From an uncultured Lachnospiraceae bacterium (GTDB taxonomy: Bacteria > Bacillota > Clostridia > Lachnospirales > Lachnospiraceae): a DNA stretch of 64,000 bases. Positions 1 to 9,342 of this stretch are shown one piece after another. A program made the position numbers and the translations under genes. The stretch spans positions 62,001 through 126,000 of the forward strand of contig CAMJHQ010000001.1 in assembly GCA_946405625.1 (NCBI GenBank). Reading direction: 5' to 3'. How positions within the stretch are numbered: the first letter of the stretch is position 1; the number at the start of each line of letters is the position of its first letter. The notes beneath the pieces were generated by a model. It searched no databases and was not told where the DNA came from. It saw only the letters and a program-made list of their open reading frames with translations.

Positions 1-1
1 C

Positions 2-1129
2 TTCAAGGGTTCAACAAAGGCTCATAAGATTGCCGATGTTGAGGTTGGATGCTTCCTTTCATCAGGTGTTGACTCAAGCTATGTTGTACATGAGATGGCT
101 AAGCATGAAGAGCTTAAGACCTTCTCTGTAGGATATGCTGAAGAGAAGTATTCCGAGCTTTCATATGCAAAGGAATTTGCAGATCATGAGGGCGTACAGA
201 ATTTTGATTATAAGATAACTGCTGAGGACTATTTCACAGAGACTCCGCAGATCCAGTATTACATGGATGAGCCTCTTCCGAATCCTTCGGCTATAGCACT
301 TTACTTCCTTGCAAGACTTGCAAGACAGCAGGTAAAGGTTGTTCTTTCGGGTGAAGGAGCTGATGAGCTTTTCGGCGGATACCATTATTACAGGGAGCCG
401 CTGGAGTTTGCTAAGTATATGAAGCTTCCACAGGGACTTCGTAACTTCAACGCGTCTGTTGCATCAAAGCTTCCTAAGTTCCACGGAAGACGTTTCCTTA
501 TGAGAGGAAAGCTTCCTATTTCTGAAAGATATATCAGAAACAATTATGTATATGATCATTCAGAGGTTGATAATGTACTGAAGGATAAGATACCTTCAAA
601 GGATCCTGCCTTCTATACAAAGAAATTCTTTGATGAGGCCGGAAATGTAGACGATGTATCAAAGATGCAGTACGTTGATATCCGTACATGGCTTATCCAG
701 GATATCCTTGTAAAGGCTGACAGAATGAGCATGGCTAATTCGCTCGAACTCAGAGTTCCGTTCCTTGATAAGGAAATGCTGAAGTGTGCACTTCAGGTTC
801 CAGCCAAGTACAGAATTACAAAGGAAACAACGAAGTACTGTCTCAGACTTGCGGCAGCTAAGAATCTTCCTCCGAAGACATCAAAGATGAGAAAGACAGG
901 ATTCCTCACACCGCTTAATGACTGGCTCAGACAGGATAAGTATTACGGTATGGTTAAGGAGAAGTTTGAGGGTAAGGTTGCAGCGGAGTTCTTTAATCAG
1001 GAATTTATACTTAATCTCCTTGAGGACCATAAGGCGGGTAAGGCAAAGAATATGAAGAAAATCTGGTCTATCTACTGCTTTATTCTCTGGTATGAGAAGT
1101 TCTTCCCTGAGAAGGTAGAAGCAGCATAA
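2..1129 (+). CDS. asnB: asparagine synthase (glutamine-hydrolysing), C-terminal synthetase part, cut by window edge
   Basis: Makes asparagine from aspartate, ATP and glutamine-derived ammonia in the cytoplasm. The reading frame is open from base 2, so the gene starts before the window; the N-terminal glutamine amidotransferase half is missing only because of the edge. The ATP-pyrophosphatase loop FLSSGVDSS lies at about bases 53-79, and LSGEGADELFGGYHYY, which closes the synthetase active site, is near base 340-400. The segment RVPFLDKEML and a C-terminal motif with W and Y residues also fit AsnB. An internal ATG at 95 lies inside the P-loop domain and is not a real start. No terminator is evident before purA about 145 bases downstream. 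Family assignment is secure. Confidence 0.93.
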   Translation, partial: FKGSTKAHKIADVEVGCFLSSGVDSSYVVHEMAKHEELKTFSVGYAEEKYSELSYAKEFADHEGVQNFDYKITAEDYFTETPQIQYYMDEPLPNPSAIALYFLARLARQQVKVVLSGEGADELFGGYHYYREPLEFAKYMKLPQGLRNFNASVASKLPKFHGRRFLMRGKLPISERYIRNNYVYDHSEVDNVLKDKIPSKDPAFYTKKFFDEAGNVDDVSKMQYVDIRTWLIQDILVKADRMSMANSLELRVPFLDKEMLKCALQVPAKYRITKETTKYCLRLAAAKNLPPKTSKMRKTGFLTPLNDWLRQDKYYGMVKEKFEGKVAAEFFNQEFILNLLEDHKAGKAKNMKKIWSIYCFILWYEKFFPEKVEAA

Positions 1130-1240
1130 GGATTGACAGCAATCGTATTCATACATTATTAATGAGTAAAAGGATTATTATGCTGACCGGATCATAAATC
1201 GGTCGACATTTAAATCATAGAAGTATCAGTAAAATTATAG

Positions 1241-1256
1241 CGATGCATTTGCATCG
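1241..1256. promoter_or_regulatory. perfect palindrome just upstream of purA
   Basis: CGATGCATTTGCATCG can fold as a 7-bp stem with a 2-base loop, ending a few bases before the purA ribosome site. It could be an operator or a leader hairpin. No PurR-box or riboswitch was recognised. Function is inference. Confidence 0.3.
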
Positions 1257-1274
1257 GCGGGAAAGGTGGTATAT

Positions 1275-2558
1275 ATGGTTACAGCGATTGTAGGTGCCAA
1301 TTGGGGCGATGAAGGAAAGGGTAAGATGACAGATATGCTTGCCGCAGAGTCTGATATAGTAATCAGATTTCAGGGTGGAGCAAATGCAGGTCATACCATA
1401 GTAAACAAGTATGGTAAGTTTGCCCTTCATACACTTCCATCGGGTGTTTTCAATGATAATACGGTAAACATCATCGGAAACGGTGTGGCACTTGATATTG
1501 AAAAGCTTCTTAAGGAATATAATTCGGTAATAGCTGACGGAGTTCCGGCACCAAAGCTTCTGGTTTCGGACAGAGCTCAGATGGTTATGCCATATCATGT
1601 TCTTTTTGATGAATATGAAGAGGAAAGACTTAAGGGAGCATCATTCGGTTCCACTAAGTCAGGTATTGCACCTTTCTATTCAGATAAATATGCAAAGATC
1701 GGTTTTCAGGTAAGTGAGCTCTTTGATGATAAGGAGTCACTCTGCAACAAGATCGAAAGAGTTATTGCACAGAAGAATGTTCTTCTTGAGCACCTCTATC
1801 ATAAGCCGCTCCTCACTGTAGAAGGAGTATATGAGACGCTTATGAAGTATAAGAGTATGATAGAGCCGTATGTATGTGATGTATCTGCTTATCTGTCACA
1901 GGCACTTAAGGATGGAAAGAAGATCCTTCTTGAAGGACAGCTCGGAACACTTAAGGATACTGACCATGGTATCTATCCAATGGTTACATCATCTTCAACA
2001 CTTGCAGCATATGGTGCTATCGGAGCAGGTATCCCGCCATATGAGATTAAGAGAGTCGTAGTTGTATGTAAGGCATATTCAAGTGCTGTCGGTGCTGGTG
2101 AGTTCACATCAGAAATTCTTGATGAGGCAGTTGCTGATGAACTTAGAAGAAGAGGCGGCGACGGCGGTGAGTACGGTGCTACAACAGGACGTCCAAGACG
2201 TATGGGCTGGTTCGACTGTGTAGCTTCTAAGTACGGATGCAGACTTCAGGGCGCAACAGATGTTGCATTCTCGGTTTTGGATGTTCTCGGATATCTGGAT
2301 GAGATTCCTGTATGCGTAGGCTATGATATAGACGGAGAGATCACTACGGATTTCCCTACTACGGTTAAGCTTAAGAAGGCAAAGCCTGTATATGAGACTC
2401 TTCCGGGATGGAAGTCAGATATCCGCGGTATAAAGAAATATGAGGACCTTCCGGAGAACTGCCGCAAGTATATCGAGTTTATCGAGAAGCAGATCGGCTT
2501 CCCGATCACTATGATATCAAACGGACCTTCGAGAGATGATATCATTTATAGAGGTTAA
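1275..2558 (+). CDS. purA: adenylosuccinate synthetase
   Basis: Joins IMP and aspartate with GTP to form adenylosuccinate, the first committed step from IMP to AMP. The N-terminus has the GTP-binding GDEGKGK loop at residues 11-17 (GANWGDEGKGK) and the IMP/Mg segment FQGGANAGHTI; further in are GTRPRR-like (ATTGRPRRMGWFD) and the C-terminal base-binding SNGPSRDD. Length of 427 residues is normal. A GTG at 1266 is in frame, but the ATG at 1275 has the better-spaced GGGAAAGGTGG site and matches the usual MVTAIVGANWGDEGKGK start. The gene ends at a good terminator (2567-2606), so it forms its own unit or shares one with asnB. Confidence 0.96.
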   Translation: MVTAIVGANWGDEGKGKMTDMLAAESDIVIRFQGGANAGHTIVNKYGKFALHTLPSGVFNDNTVNIIGNGVALDIEKLLKEYNSVIADGVPAPKLLVSDRAQMVMPYHVLFDEYEEERLKGASFGSTKSGIAPFYSDKYAKIGFQVSELFDDKESLCNKIERVIAQKNVLLEHLYHKPLLTVEGVYETLMKYKSMIEPYVCDVSAYLSQALKDGKKILLEGQLGTLKDTDHGIYPMVTSSSTLAAYGAIGAGIPPYEIKRVVVVCKAYSSAVGAGEFTSEILDEAVADELRRRGGDGGEYGATTGRPRRMGWFDCVASKYGCRLQGATDVAFSVLDVLGYLDEIPVCVGYDIDGEITTDFPTTVKLKKAKPVYETLPGWKSDIRGIKKYEDLPENCRKYIEFIEKQIGFPITMISNGPSRDDIIYRG

Positions 2559-2566
2559 GCAAAATT

Positions 2567-2606
2567 GCCCGACAGCAGAATATATTATGTTGTCGGGCTG
2601 TTTGTT
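2567..2606 (+). terminator. rho-independent terminator of purA
   Basis: GCCCGACA (2567-2574) pairs perfectly with TGTCGGGC (2591-2598), followed by a T-rich tract TGTTTGTT. Confidence 0.8.
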
Positions 2607-2700
2607 ATTAATGTTGTGAAAGTGACGGGAATACGCAGTTTTTATGAAGCTTCCCGATAGCATTTTTAGCAGGTGGATTAAACCGGGTTAAGGAGTTGAA

Positions 2701-3192
2701 ATGGCATCTGAACCAAGAACATACAGATATAATGTCAAGAGAAGAGCAAGGCGAAGGATAACTTACCGTGTTGTGGGTCTGACGATCGCACTGCTCTGTC
2801 TTTCACCGTTCATTCCTTTCTTTATGGGCTATGGAAAGGGACATATAATCGGGCTTATTTTCTGCGGAATCTTTGCCCTGTACGGATTATATATCTTTGC
2901 TTATTCCTTCAGCAACGGAATGTATGATATCTCCTTTGTTTTTAATGAGGATGATTTTATAGTTAAAAACCGAAAGGGTGAGAATACACATTTTTATGCC
3001 GAAATAACTAAGCTCGATCATATCGTTCCGGAAAATGAAAATGTATACAGCATTATTCATATGGTGCTTAACGGAGAGAGTATAATCATTCCTTTTACTT
3101 TGAAGAAGTCAACGTGTGATACACTATACAGCTTTCTTATGGAAAAGGTTACGATAGAAGACGTCAGTGCTGATCCGGAAGAGAAGGTGTGA
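2701..3192 (+). CDS. small membrane protein of unknown function
   Basis: Not recognised. 163 residues. After a basic, Arg-rich N-terminus (residues 4-21) come two hydrophobic segments at about 24-44 and 48-69, then a soluble C-terminal domain of about 95 residues with alternating beta-type segments, which could be a bacterial PH-like domain (inference). By the positive-inside rule both ends would be cytoplasmic. The ATG follows AAGGAGTTGAA. It ends five bases before the biotin ligase gene, so the two are probably co-transcribed. Real because of its ribosome site, membrane profile and tight spacing. Confidence 0.75.
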   Translation: MASEPRTYRYNVKRRARRRITYRVVGLTIALLCLSPFIPFFMGYGKGHIIGLIFCGIFALYGLYIFAYSFSNGMYDISFVFNEDDFIVKNRKGENTHFYAEITKLDHIVPENENVYSIIHMVLNGESIIIPFTLKKSTCDTLYSFLMEKVTIEDVSADPEEKV

Positions 3193-3196
3193 ATAA

Positions 3197-4015
3197 ATGG
3201 TTGACGGAAATGTTCTTCATCAACTTAATGATGAGGGGCTTGCAGACAAGATTATTATATTAGAGGAAACTACATCCACAAATGATATTGCAAAAAGTCT
3301 GGTTCGCGGGGGCTTTCGAGGAAAAGCACTGATCACGGCTGAACTTCAGACTGCCGGAAGGGGCAGGATGGGCAGGAATTGGTCTTCGCCGGCCGGAACG
3401 GGAATCTGGATGTCATATCTGATCTCCGGAATAGAAATCGGATCGGAGAACATTTCATTTAATACGCTTCTTGCAGGACTTTCCGTTGCGGAGTCTCTTC
3501 GTGAATATGCTGTTGCGGATTGCGTCGATCTTCCGTGTTTAATAAAGTGGCCGAATGATATTGTTGTAAACGGAAGAAAGATATGCGGTATCCTGACTGA
3601 GTTTATAACCGAGGCGGATACGGGAAGTATGATCATCGGAATAGGCATAAATACGGGACAGGAAAGATTCCCCGAAGAAATAGCCGATAAGGCGACATCC
3701 TATCTGATAGAGACGGGCACCCGTCCTATACGCGAAGAGATCATTAATAGAATAATCGGAAAATATAATGAAATACATAAGAACTTTGAAGATCCGGATA
3801 TGGCAAAGAAAATACCGGACAGATATGCCGGAATGATGGTGAATCTTGATAAAGAAGTAATCCTTACATCGGCCAACGGAGATTTTCCGGATAATCCGTA
3901 TATAGCAAGAGGGATAACCGAACAGGGCGATCTGATAGTGGAAGACAGATTCGGAAGAAGGACAAAGGTGACCAGCGGAGAAGTTTCGGTGAGAGGCGTG
4001 CTGGGATATGTATGA
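3197..4015 (+). CDS. birA: biotin--[acetyl-CoA carboxylase] ligase lacking the DNA-binding domain
   Basis: Activates biotin to biotinyl-5'-AMP and attaches it to the carrier lysine of biotin-dependent carboxylases. All catalytic motifs are present: GRGRMGR at residues 54-60 (adenylate loop), KWPND at 117-121, GIGIN at 148-152, and a C-terminal beta-barrel of about 50 residues. There is no N-terminal helix-turn-helix, so this is a monofunctional ligase. A second BirA homologue at 39636 has the reverse design (HTH kept, catalytic motifs lost), so the two look like a divided bifunctional BirA. Start ATG sits five bases after the previous gene with GAAGAGAAGG upstream. Confidence 0.92.
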   Translation: MVDGNVLHQLNDEGLADKIIILEETTSTNDIAKSLVRGGFRGKALITAELQTAGRGRMGRNWSSPAGTGIWMSYLISGIEIGSENISFNTLLAGLSVAESLREYAVADCVDLPCLIKWPNDIVVNGRKICGILTEFITEADTGSMIIGIGINTGQERFPEEIADKATSYLIETGTRPIREEIINRIIGKYNEIHKNFEDPDMAKKIPDRYAGMMVNLDKEVILTSANGDFPDNPYIARGITEQGDLIVEDRFGRRTKVTSGEVSVRGVLGYV

Positions 4016-4084
4016 TGATCGACGGCCGGCTTCTCGCGATTTTAGCTGCGAAGGGTTTCATATATACGGATTGTGTAGAATTTA

Positions 4085-4104
4085 ACACTTTAGTGTGTTA
4101 TACT
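4085..4104 (+). promoter_or_regulatory. possible -10 box overlapped by a dyad, upstream of the HAD gene
   Basis: ACACTTTAGTGT (4085-4096) is a perfect 5-bp inverted repeat with a 2-base centre, directly before TATACT (4099-4104). No convincing -35 was found at 16-18 bases, so the promoter call is weak. Confidence 0.25.
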
Positions 4105-4160
4105 GTTAAATTGGACTAGATTTAGAAGAATAGTCATAATGACTGTAAATGAGGAAGATA

Positions 4161-4967
4161 ATGATTAAGCTTATTGCAAGTGATATAGACGGAACTCTTG
4201 TTCCGGACGGAACCGATAAGATAGATCCGAGGATGATGGATGTCATCAAGAGGATGAAACGTAACGGTATCAAGTTTGTCGGTGCAAGCGGAAGACAGTT
4301 TGCGAGCATGTACAGACTGTTCAGTCCGGTTGCAGAGGATATTTATTACATTACCGATAACGGAAGCATTTTAAGAGATTATAAAAATGTTCTTTCGATG
4401 AATGTTATCGAGAAGGATGATCTCTGGGGCATGGTAAGAGATGCCAAGAAGATCCCAAGAAGCGACATTATGATATGCGGACAGGACTGGGCCTATTGTG
4501 AGGACGAGGGTGAAATGTTCTACTGGCTCAGAGATTCATATAAGTTCAATATCAAGGTTGTCGGAGATTTCGAAACATATATTAAAGAAGATATAGCCAA
4601 GATGTCGATATACAGGACGGGCGACTGTGAAGAAGCCGTAAATGAGGAGTTCACTCCTAAGTGGGAGAAGAAATTCCTTATTGCTTCAGCGGGAACTATG
4701 TGGATGGATATCGTAAAGTACGGAGCTGATAAGGGCAGCAGTCTCAGAAAGCTTCAGGCTATACTTGGAATAACTCCGGAGGAGACAATGGTATTCGGCG
4801 ATAACCTGAATGATATCGGAATGCTTGAGGCGGCTTCGGAAAGCTATGCGATCGGAAGTGCGAGAGACGAAGTAAAGGCAGCTGCAAAGCATATCGCACC
4901 GCCGCTTTCCGAGAACGGAGAGACTGAAGTTCTGATGGCATATCTTGATTCTATCGGAGCAGAGTAA
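4161..4967 (+). CDS. Cof-type HAD-superfamily phosphatase
   Basis: Predicted cytoplasmic sugar-phosphate or flavin-type phosphatase of the Cof/YbiV group; the substrate cannot be read from sequence. Motif I is DIDGTL near the N-terminus (nucleophile Asp, residue 7 from the chosen start), motif II is the Ser/Thr of GASGRQ, and motif IV is GDNLNDIGML near residue 215. The lysine of motif III is likely in KGSSLRKL. Length of 268 residues is normal. I chose ATG 4161 rather than 4149 because GAGGAAG lies just upstream of 4161 and the protein then starts at the usual MIKLIASDIDGTL. Confidence 0.9.
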   Translation: MIKLIASDIDGTLVPDGTDKIDPRMMDVIKRMKRNGIKFVGASGRQFASMYRLFSPVAEDIYYITDNGSILRDYKNVLSMNVIEKDDLWGMVRDAKKIPRSDIMICGQDWAYCEDEGEMFYWLRDSYKFNIKVVGDFETYIKEDIAKMSIYRTGDCEEAVNEEFTPKWEKKFLIASAGTMWMDIVKYGADKGSSLRKLQAILGITPEETMVFGDNLNDIGMLEAASESYAIGSARDEVKAAAKHIAPPLSENGETEVLMAYLDSIGAE

Positions 4968-5010
4968 TCCGCTGCCGCTAAATCAGATAATCCGCCACCG
5001 CTAAATCAGA
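4965..5010 (+). repeat. 23-bp direct tandem repeat, two copies
   Basis: TAATCCGCTGCCGCTAAATC at 4965 recurs at 4988 with two substitutions; the unit is 23 bp and the first copy overlaps the stop codon of the HAD gene. Looks like a local duplication before icd. Confidence 0.7.
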
Positions 5011-5107
5011 ATCTGTTAATAAAATTATAAATCGTAAACTGACTCGTCGTCGGGATGCTGGGATATGCTGAACGAGGGCGGTATGAAATACATAAGGAGG
5101 CCTCAAA

Positions 5108-6319
5108 ATGGAAAAGATTAAAATGACAACCCCGCTTGTAGAGATGGATGGAGACGAGATGACACGTATCCTCTGGAAGCTTATAAAGGATGAACTTCTC
5201 ACACCTTATATCGAGCTGAATACAGAGTATTACGATCTCGGACTTGTACATAGAAATGAAACTGACGATCAGGTTACTAAGGACGCTTCTTATGCGACAG
5301 AGAAGTACGGAGTTGCCGTTAAGTGTGCAACCATAACACCAAATGCTGCTCGCGTAGAGGAGTATAATCTGAAGGAAATGTGGAAGAGCCCGAACGGCAC
5401 TATCAGAGCAATCCTTGACGGAACTGTTTTCCGTGCACCTATTCAGGTAAAAGGAATCACTCCTTGTGTCCGTAACTGGGAGAAGCCTATCACTATTGCA
5501 CGTCATGCCTATGGTGATGTTTATAAGGCAAGCGAGATGAAGATTCCGGGAGCGGGTAAGGTTGAGCTTGTTTATACAGCTGAAGATGGTACTACAGAGT
5601 CTGTACTCGTACACGAGTTCAAGGGACCGGGAATCGTTCAGGGTATGCATAACCTCAGTGATTCTATTGCAAGTTTTGCAAGAAGCTGCTTTAATTATGC
5701 ACTTGATACAAAGCAGGAACTCTGGTTTGCTTCAAAGGATACTATTTCAAAGAAATACGATCATACTTTCAAGGATATCTTCCAGGAAATCTATGATGCA
5801 GAATATAAGGAAAAGTTTGAAGCTGCGGGAATCACATATTTCTATACATTAATAGATGATGCAGTTGCCCGTGTAATGAAGTCAAAGGGCGGATTCATCT
5901 GGGCTTGCAAGAACTATGACGGAGATGTTATGAGCGATATGCTTTCATCAGCATTCGGCTCACTTGCAATGATGACATCAGTACTCGTATCACCTAAGGG
6001 TTATTATGAGTATGAGGCTGCTCACGGAACAGTTCAGAGACATTACTATAAGCACCTTGCAGGCGAAGAGACATCAACCAATCCGGTTGCTACAATCTTT
6101 GCATGGACAGGCGCACTCAGAAAGAGAGGAGAGCTTGACGGAAATCAGGCACTTATCGATTTCGCTGCAGCTCTTGAGAAAGCAACGCTCGGAACAATCG
6201 AGGGCGGAAAGATGACAAAGGATCTCGCACTCATTACAGAGCTCGAGAATGTAACAACACTTAATACAGAGGATTTTATCAAGGCAATCAGAGAGAGCCT
6301 CGACAAAGAGCTTGCATAA
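5108..6319 (+). CDS. icd: NADP-dependent isocitrate dehydrogenase, eukaryotic-like type
   Basis: Oxidatively decarboxylates isocitrate to 2-oxoglutarate with NADPH formation. 403 residues, matching the dimeric eukaryotic/Clostridia-type enzyme rather than the E. coli type. Seen: [12 protein letters not shown] at the N-terminus, the substrate-binding region [19 protein letters not shown], the metal-binding aspartates in [28 protein letters not shown] and the cofactor segment [11 protein letters not shown]. Very strong ribosome site AAGGAGG six to seven bases before ATG. With the citrate synthase at 7961 it makes the 2-oxoglutarate branch of the TCA cycle; aconitase is not in the window. Confidence 0.95.
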   Translation: MEKIKMTTPLVEMDGDEMTRILWKLIKDELLTPYIELNTEYYDLGLVHRNETDDQVTKDASYATEKYGVAVKCATITPNAARVEEYNLKEMWKSPNGTIRAILDGTVFRAPIQVKGITPCVRNWEKPITIARHAYGDVYKASEMKIPGAGKVELVYTAEDGTTESVLVHEFKGPGIVQGMHNLSDSIASFARSCFNYALDTKQELWFASKDTISKKYDHTFKDIFQEIYDAEYKEKFEAAGITYFYTLIDDAVARVMKSKGGFIWACKNYDGDVMSDMLSSAFGSLAMMTSVLVSPKGYYEYEAAHGTVQRHYYKHLAGEETSTNPVATIFAWTGALRKRGELDGNQALIDFAAALEKATLGTIEGGKMTKDLALITELENVTTLNTEDFIKAIRESLDKELA

Positions 6320-6392
6320 GAATTATAAGCACAGCCGAGTAGTAATTGTTTGATTTTTTGGATACATTTTGCAGATTAAGAGGGGTGATAAG

Positions 6393-6779
6393 ATGGGAAA
6401 TGAATTTGAAAACAACGACATGCCGGGGATGATGCGTGCGGATATGAGAGAAAAGAACGGCCAGCTTCTGATCGAGATCGAACTTCCGGGATACAGCAGA
6501 GAAAATATAAATGCCAAGCTTGAGAACGGAAGGCTTACGATAATAGCTTCAAGGAAGGAAGAACTTGAAAGCAGCGACAGAGAGACGCACTATCTTATGA
6601 GAGAAAGGATGGTTGGCGAAATCAGCAGAACATTTCTTGTGGGTGACGGCGTCCATGAGAAGGATGTTTCAGCGCAGCTTAAGGATGGAATTCTTTCTAT
6701 TATAATTGTAAGATCGGAAAAGGCTGTTGAAGGTCAGAGCATTAAGCTGATTGATATTCAGAATGTTATCGCTCTGTAG
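6393..6779 (+). CDS. Hsp20/alpha-crystallin small heat-shock protein
   Basis: ATP-independent holdase that binds unfolding proteins. 128 residues, almost entirely the alpha-crystallin domain: LLIEIELPGYSRENINAKLENGRLTI is recognisable in its order of strands, and the terminal AQLKDGILSI corresponds to the family A-x-x-x-x-G-hydrophobic-L motif. The C-terminal tail is short and lacks a clear I-x-I/V anchor other than IQNVIAL. I chose ATG 6393 because GAGGGG precedes it; the longer in-frame ATG at 6369 has no such site. No CIRCE element was found upstream. Confidence 0.87.
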   Translation: MGNEFENNDMPGMMRADMREKNGQLLIEIELPGYSRENINAKLENGRLTIIASRKEELESSDRETHYLMRERMVGEISRTFLVGDGVHEKDVSAQLKDGILSIIIVRSEKAVEGQSIKLIDIQNVIAL

Positions 6780-6858
6780 TAAAGCAGAATACTTTTTTGC
6801 TATATCACGAAGGATGTTTGATTCGTGAAGAGTTATGTAAACTAATTGGCGATGTAGA

Positions 6859-7431
6859 ATGATACAGATCGGTAAGAATAAAAAAATAGTAAATATAATT
6901 AAAATGTATGGCAGAGACATAATCACGGCTGAAAGCTATCAGGTTGAGAAGGAATACTGTCAGCATGGTGTTATCTCGACATATGAGCATTCTCTTGCTG
7001 TAACCTATACCTCTGTCTATCTGGCGCTCAGGTCGAAAAAACCGGTCAATATGAGAAGTATCGTCAGGGGTGCGCTTCTGCATGACTTCTATATGTATGA
7101 CTGGCACAACCCCGAAGTGAAGGGCAGAAAGGTTCATGGATATACTCATGCAAGACGTGCCATGGAAAATGCCATCAGAGAGTTCGGGATTTCATCTCTG
7201 GAACAGAAAATTATATATTGTCATATGTTTCCGCTGAATCTTTCGAGAATACCGAAAGAGAGAGAAGCGCTTATCGTCTGTATAGCAGATAAGATATGCG
7301 CATCGTTTGAAACATTGAAATTTATAGATTATAACAGGATAACCTCAGTTATTAACCGTGAGAAAGAAGTCAGAAAGCTGAGAAGGCTGATGGCTGAGAG
7401 TAATCGCAGGGAGAAACAAAGTAATGCTTAA
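6859..7431 (+). CDS. HD-domain phosphohydrolase, small
   Basis: Predicted metal-dependent phosphohydrolase of the HD superfamily, substrate unknown. The metal ligands are visible in order: His in STYEHSLAV, the HD pair in GALLHDFYMYDWH, a His in the following helix (HARRAM), and Asp in CIADKICA. 190 residues. It overlaps the next gene, a membrane protein, by 8 bases, which suggests translational coupling. The ATG is preceded only by a weak site (GGCGATGTAG), so the exact start is less sure. Confidence 0.8.
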   Translation: MIQIGKNKKIVNIIKMYGRDIITAESYQVEKEYCQHGVISTYEHSLAVTYTSVYLALRSKKPVNMRSIVRGALLHDFYMYDWHNPEVKGRKVHGYTHARRAMENAIREFGISSLEQKIIYCHMFPLNLSRIPKEREALIVCIADKICASFETLKFIDYNRITSVINREKEVRKLRRLMAESNRREKQSNA

Positions 7432-7954
7432 TACGTTCATAATATATGAAATAATAGTATATGCGGGATTCATGTTGATCGGTCTCTTTTTCTCGAGAAA
7501 GAGACCGGATATAAGTGCGTTCAGAAAGCTTATAGGATTTCTGCTTCCGGCTGCATACTATTTATATGAGCATTATCTTATGAAGGTGTTCTTTGACCCA
7601 AAAACAATTAATGCCTATGTTTTTATGGCGATGTTTTCCTTTATATTGAAACTTTTCCTCTTCTGGCTGTCATTATATCTGATGACAGGATACGTTCCGT
7701 CCAAGGGTGTGATAGTTGTTCTTGTTATAATCGCGGTATTATATTTCTTTAAATCAATACATACAGGACAGACGTTTGCAACAAGCGGAGTTTTAAATTA
7801 TCAGAAAAGCAATAATGTCGGATTGGTTGCGCTTAGAGCGTTTTTCAATAATCCTAAAGGATCATATGTTTCAGATCTGATCTGCAGCTTCGCTCCTCCG
7901 ATCAGTATGATCCTGGAGGCAGTTGCTTCATTAGGCGGCAGCAAAAGGAGGTAA
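7424..7954 (+). CDS. multi-pass membrane protein of unknown function
   Basis: Not recognised. 176 residues with four hydrophobic stretches at about 6-24, 36-50, 62-88 and 94-110, then a more polar C-terminal third that ends in a short hydrophobic helix and SKRR. It overlaps the HD-domain gene by 8 bases and precedes citrate synthase by 6, so all three are likely one transcript. The ribosome site GCAGGGAG lies within the preceding gene. Confidence 0.7.
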   Translation: MLNTFIIYEIIVYAGFMLIGLFFSRKRPDISAFRKLIGFLLPAAYYLYEHYLMKVFFDPKTINAYVFMAMFSFILKLFLFWLSLYLMTGYVPSKGVIVVLVIIAVLYFFKSIHTGQTFATSGVLNYQKSNNVGLVALRAFFNNPKGSYVSDLICSFAPPISMILEAVASLGGSKRR

Positions 7955-7960
7955 GTTCCC

Positions 7961-9328
7961 ATGTCATATTTGAGTCAGGGCGATGCAGCAAGAGAAATAC
8001 ATAAGCTGTCGGAGCTTTGTTCGGAAACAAATACCATAAATCCCGAGCTTTACGATATATATCAGGTGAAGAGGGGACTCAGAGAACCAAACGGCAGAGG
8101 TGTCCTAACCGGGCTTACCGAAATCTCTTCGGTATTCGGATCACGTGTGGAGGACGGAAAGACGGTTCCGATTCCCGGAATGCTTAAGTACCGTGGAATA
8201 GATATTAAGAAGCTTGTCGATGGATTTACCGAAGATGGAAGATTCGGTTTTGAAGAAACAGTATACCTGCTTCTTTTCGGAAAGCTTCCCGATGAGGCGG
8301 AGCTGGCAAAGTTCAAGAAGCTGCTGTCGTATTACAGAAGACTTCCGAATGATTTCCTCGAGGATGTTATTCTTAAGTCTCCGAATAAGGATGTAATGAA
8401 TGCAATGGCAAGCGATGTGCTTGCACTGAATGCCTATGATAAGCATCCTGACGACCTTTCAATCCCTAATGTCCTTAGACAGAGTATTATGCTCATCTCG
8501 GTTCTGCCGATGATCGCAGCATATTCATATCTCTCATACAGGCATTATTTTATGAGGAGAGGTCTTTATATACATAATCCGAAGCCGGAGCTTTCGGCGG
8601 CGGAGAATATTCTCAGAATACTGAGACAGGATAAGAGCTTCACACCGCTTGAAGCAAAGATACTCGATATAGCACTTGTGCTTCATGCCGAGCATGGAGG
8701 AGGAAACAATTCCACATTTACAACACATGTGGTCACATCCTCGGGAACGGATACATATTCTTCCGTTGCCGCATCTCTATGTTCTCTTAAGGGACCGAAG
8801 CACGGTGGTGCCAATATCAAGGTCATCAAAATGTTTGATGAGATCAAAGCAAATGTAAAGGATTGGGCCGACGAGGACGAAATTGCGGCTTATCTTCTGA
8901 AGATACTTCGCAAGGAGGCTTTCGATAAGTCGGGACTCATTTACGGAATCGGACATGCGGTATATACGATATCCGATCCGAGAGCTGCCATACTTGAGGA
9001 GTATACAAATATGCTTGCCAAGGAAAACGGCAGAGAGAAGGAAGCAGGGCTTTACGGCATTGTTGCACGTATTGCACCTGACCTTATGAGACAAGAGAAG
9101 AAAATGTTTAAGCCTGTAAGCCCTAATATAGACTTTTATAGTGGCTTTGCATATAATATGCTGAATATTCCGGATGAGTTCATCACTCCGCTTTTCGCTA
9201 TTGCGAGAATTGCCGGATGGAGTGCTCACAGGATAGAAGAACTGACGTGCGCAGGAAAGATCATAAGACCTGCATATAAGTCAGTGGGTGCAGATGTTGA
9301 CTATATTCCGCTTTCCGAAAGACAGTGA
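7961..9328 (+). CDS. gltA: citrate synthase
   Basis: Condenses acetyl-CoA and oxaloacetate to citrate. 455 residues, somewhat longer than the usual 370-430 because of an N-terminal extension of about 60 residues. Catalytic residues are visible: His in LHAEHGGGNNSTF, the second His in GPKHGGANIKV, the GIGHAVY segment, and the catalytic Asp in NIDFYSG. AAAGGAGG lies upstream of the ATG. A second, divergent citrate synthase begins at 63538, sharing the TLYQKYDVKRGLR-type N-terminus (here LYDIYQVKRGLRE). Works with icd to supply 2-oxoglutarate for glutamate synthesis. A 2-methylcitrate activity cannot be excluded. Confidence 0.93.
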   Translation: MSYLSQGDAAREIHKLSELCSETNTINPELYDIYQVKRGLREPNGRGVLTGLTEISSVFGSRVEDGKTVPIPGMLKYRGIDIKKLVDGFTEDGRFGFEETVYLLLFGKLPDEAELAKFKKLLSYYRRLPNDFLEDVILKSPNKDVMNAMASDVLALNAYDKHPDDLSIPNVLRQSIMLISVLPMIAAYSYLSYRHYFMRRGLYIHNPKPELSAAENILRILRQDKSFTPLEAKILDIALVLHAEHGGGNNSTFTTHVVTSSGTDTYSSVAASLCSLKGPKHGGANIKVIKMFDEIKANVKDWADEDEIAAYLLKILRKEAFDKSGLIYGIGHAVYTISDPRAAILEEYTNMLAKENGREKEAGLYGIVARIAPDLMRQEKKMFKPVSPNIDFYSGFAYNMLNIPDEFITPLFAIARIAGWSAHRIEELTCAGKIIRPAYKSVGADVDYIPLSERQ

Positions 9329-9342
9329 TGGAGGGATTTCAT

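Noticed and set aside
2-1129. Possible truncated asnB pseudogene lacking the amidotransferase domain
   Set aside because: The frame is open to the first bases of the window and includes the P-loop upstream of the first ATG, so the gene is cut by the edge.
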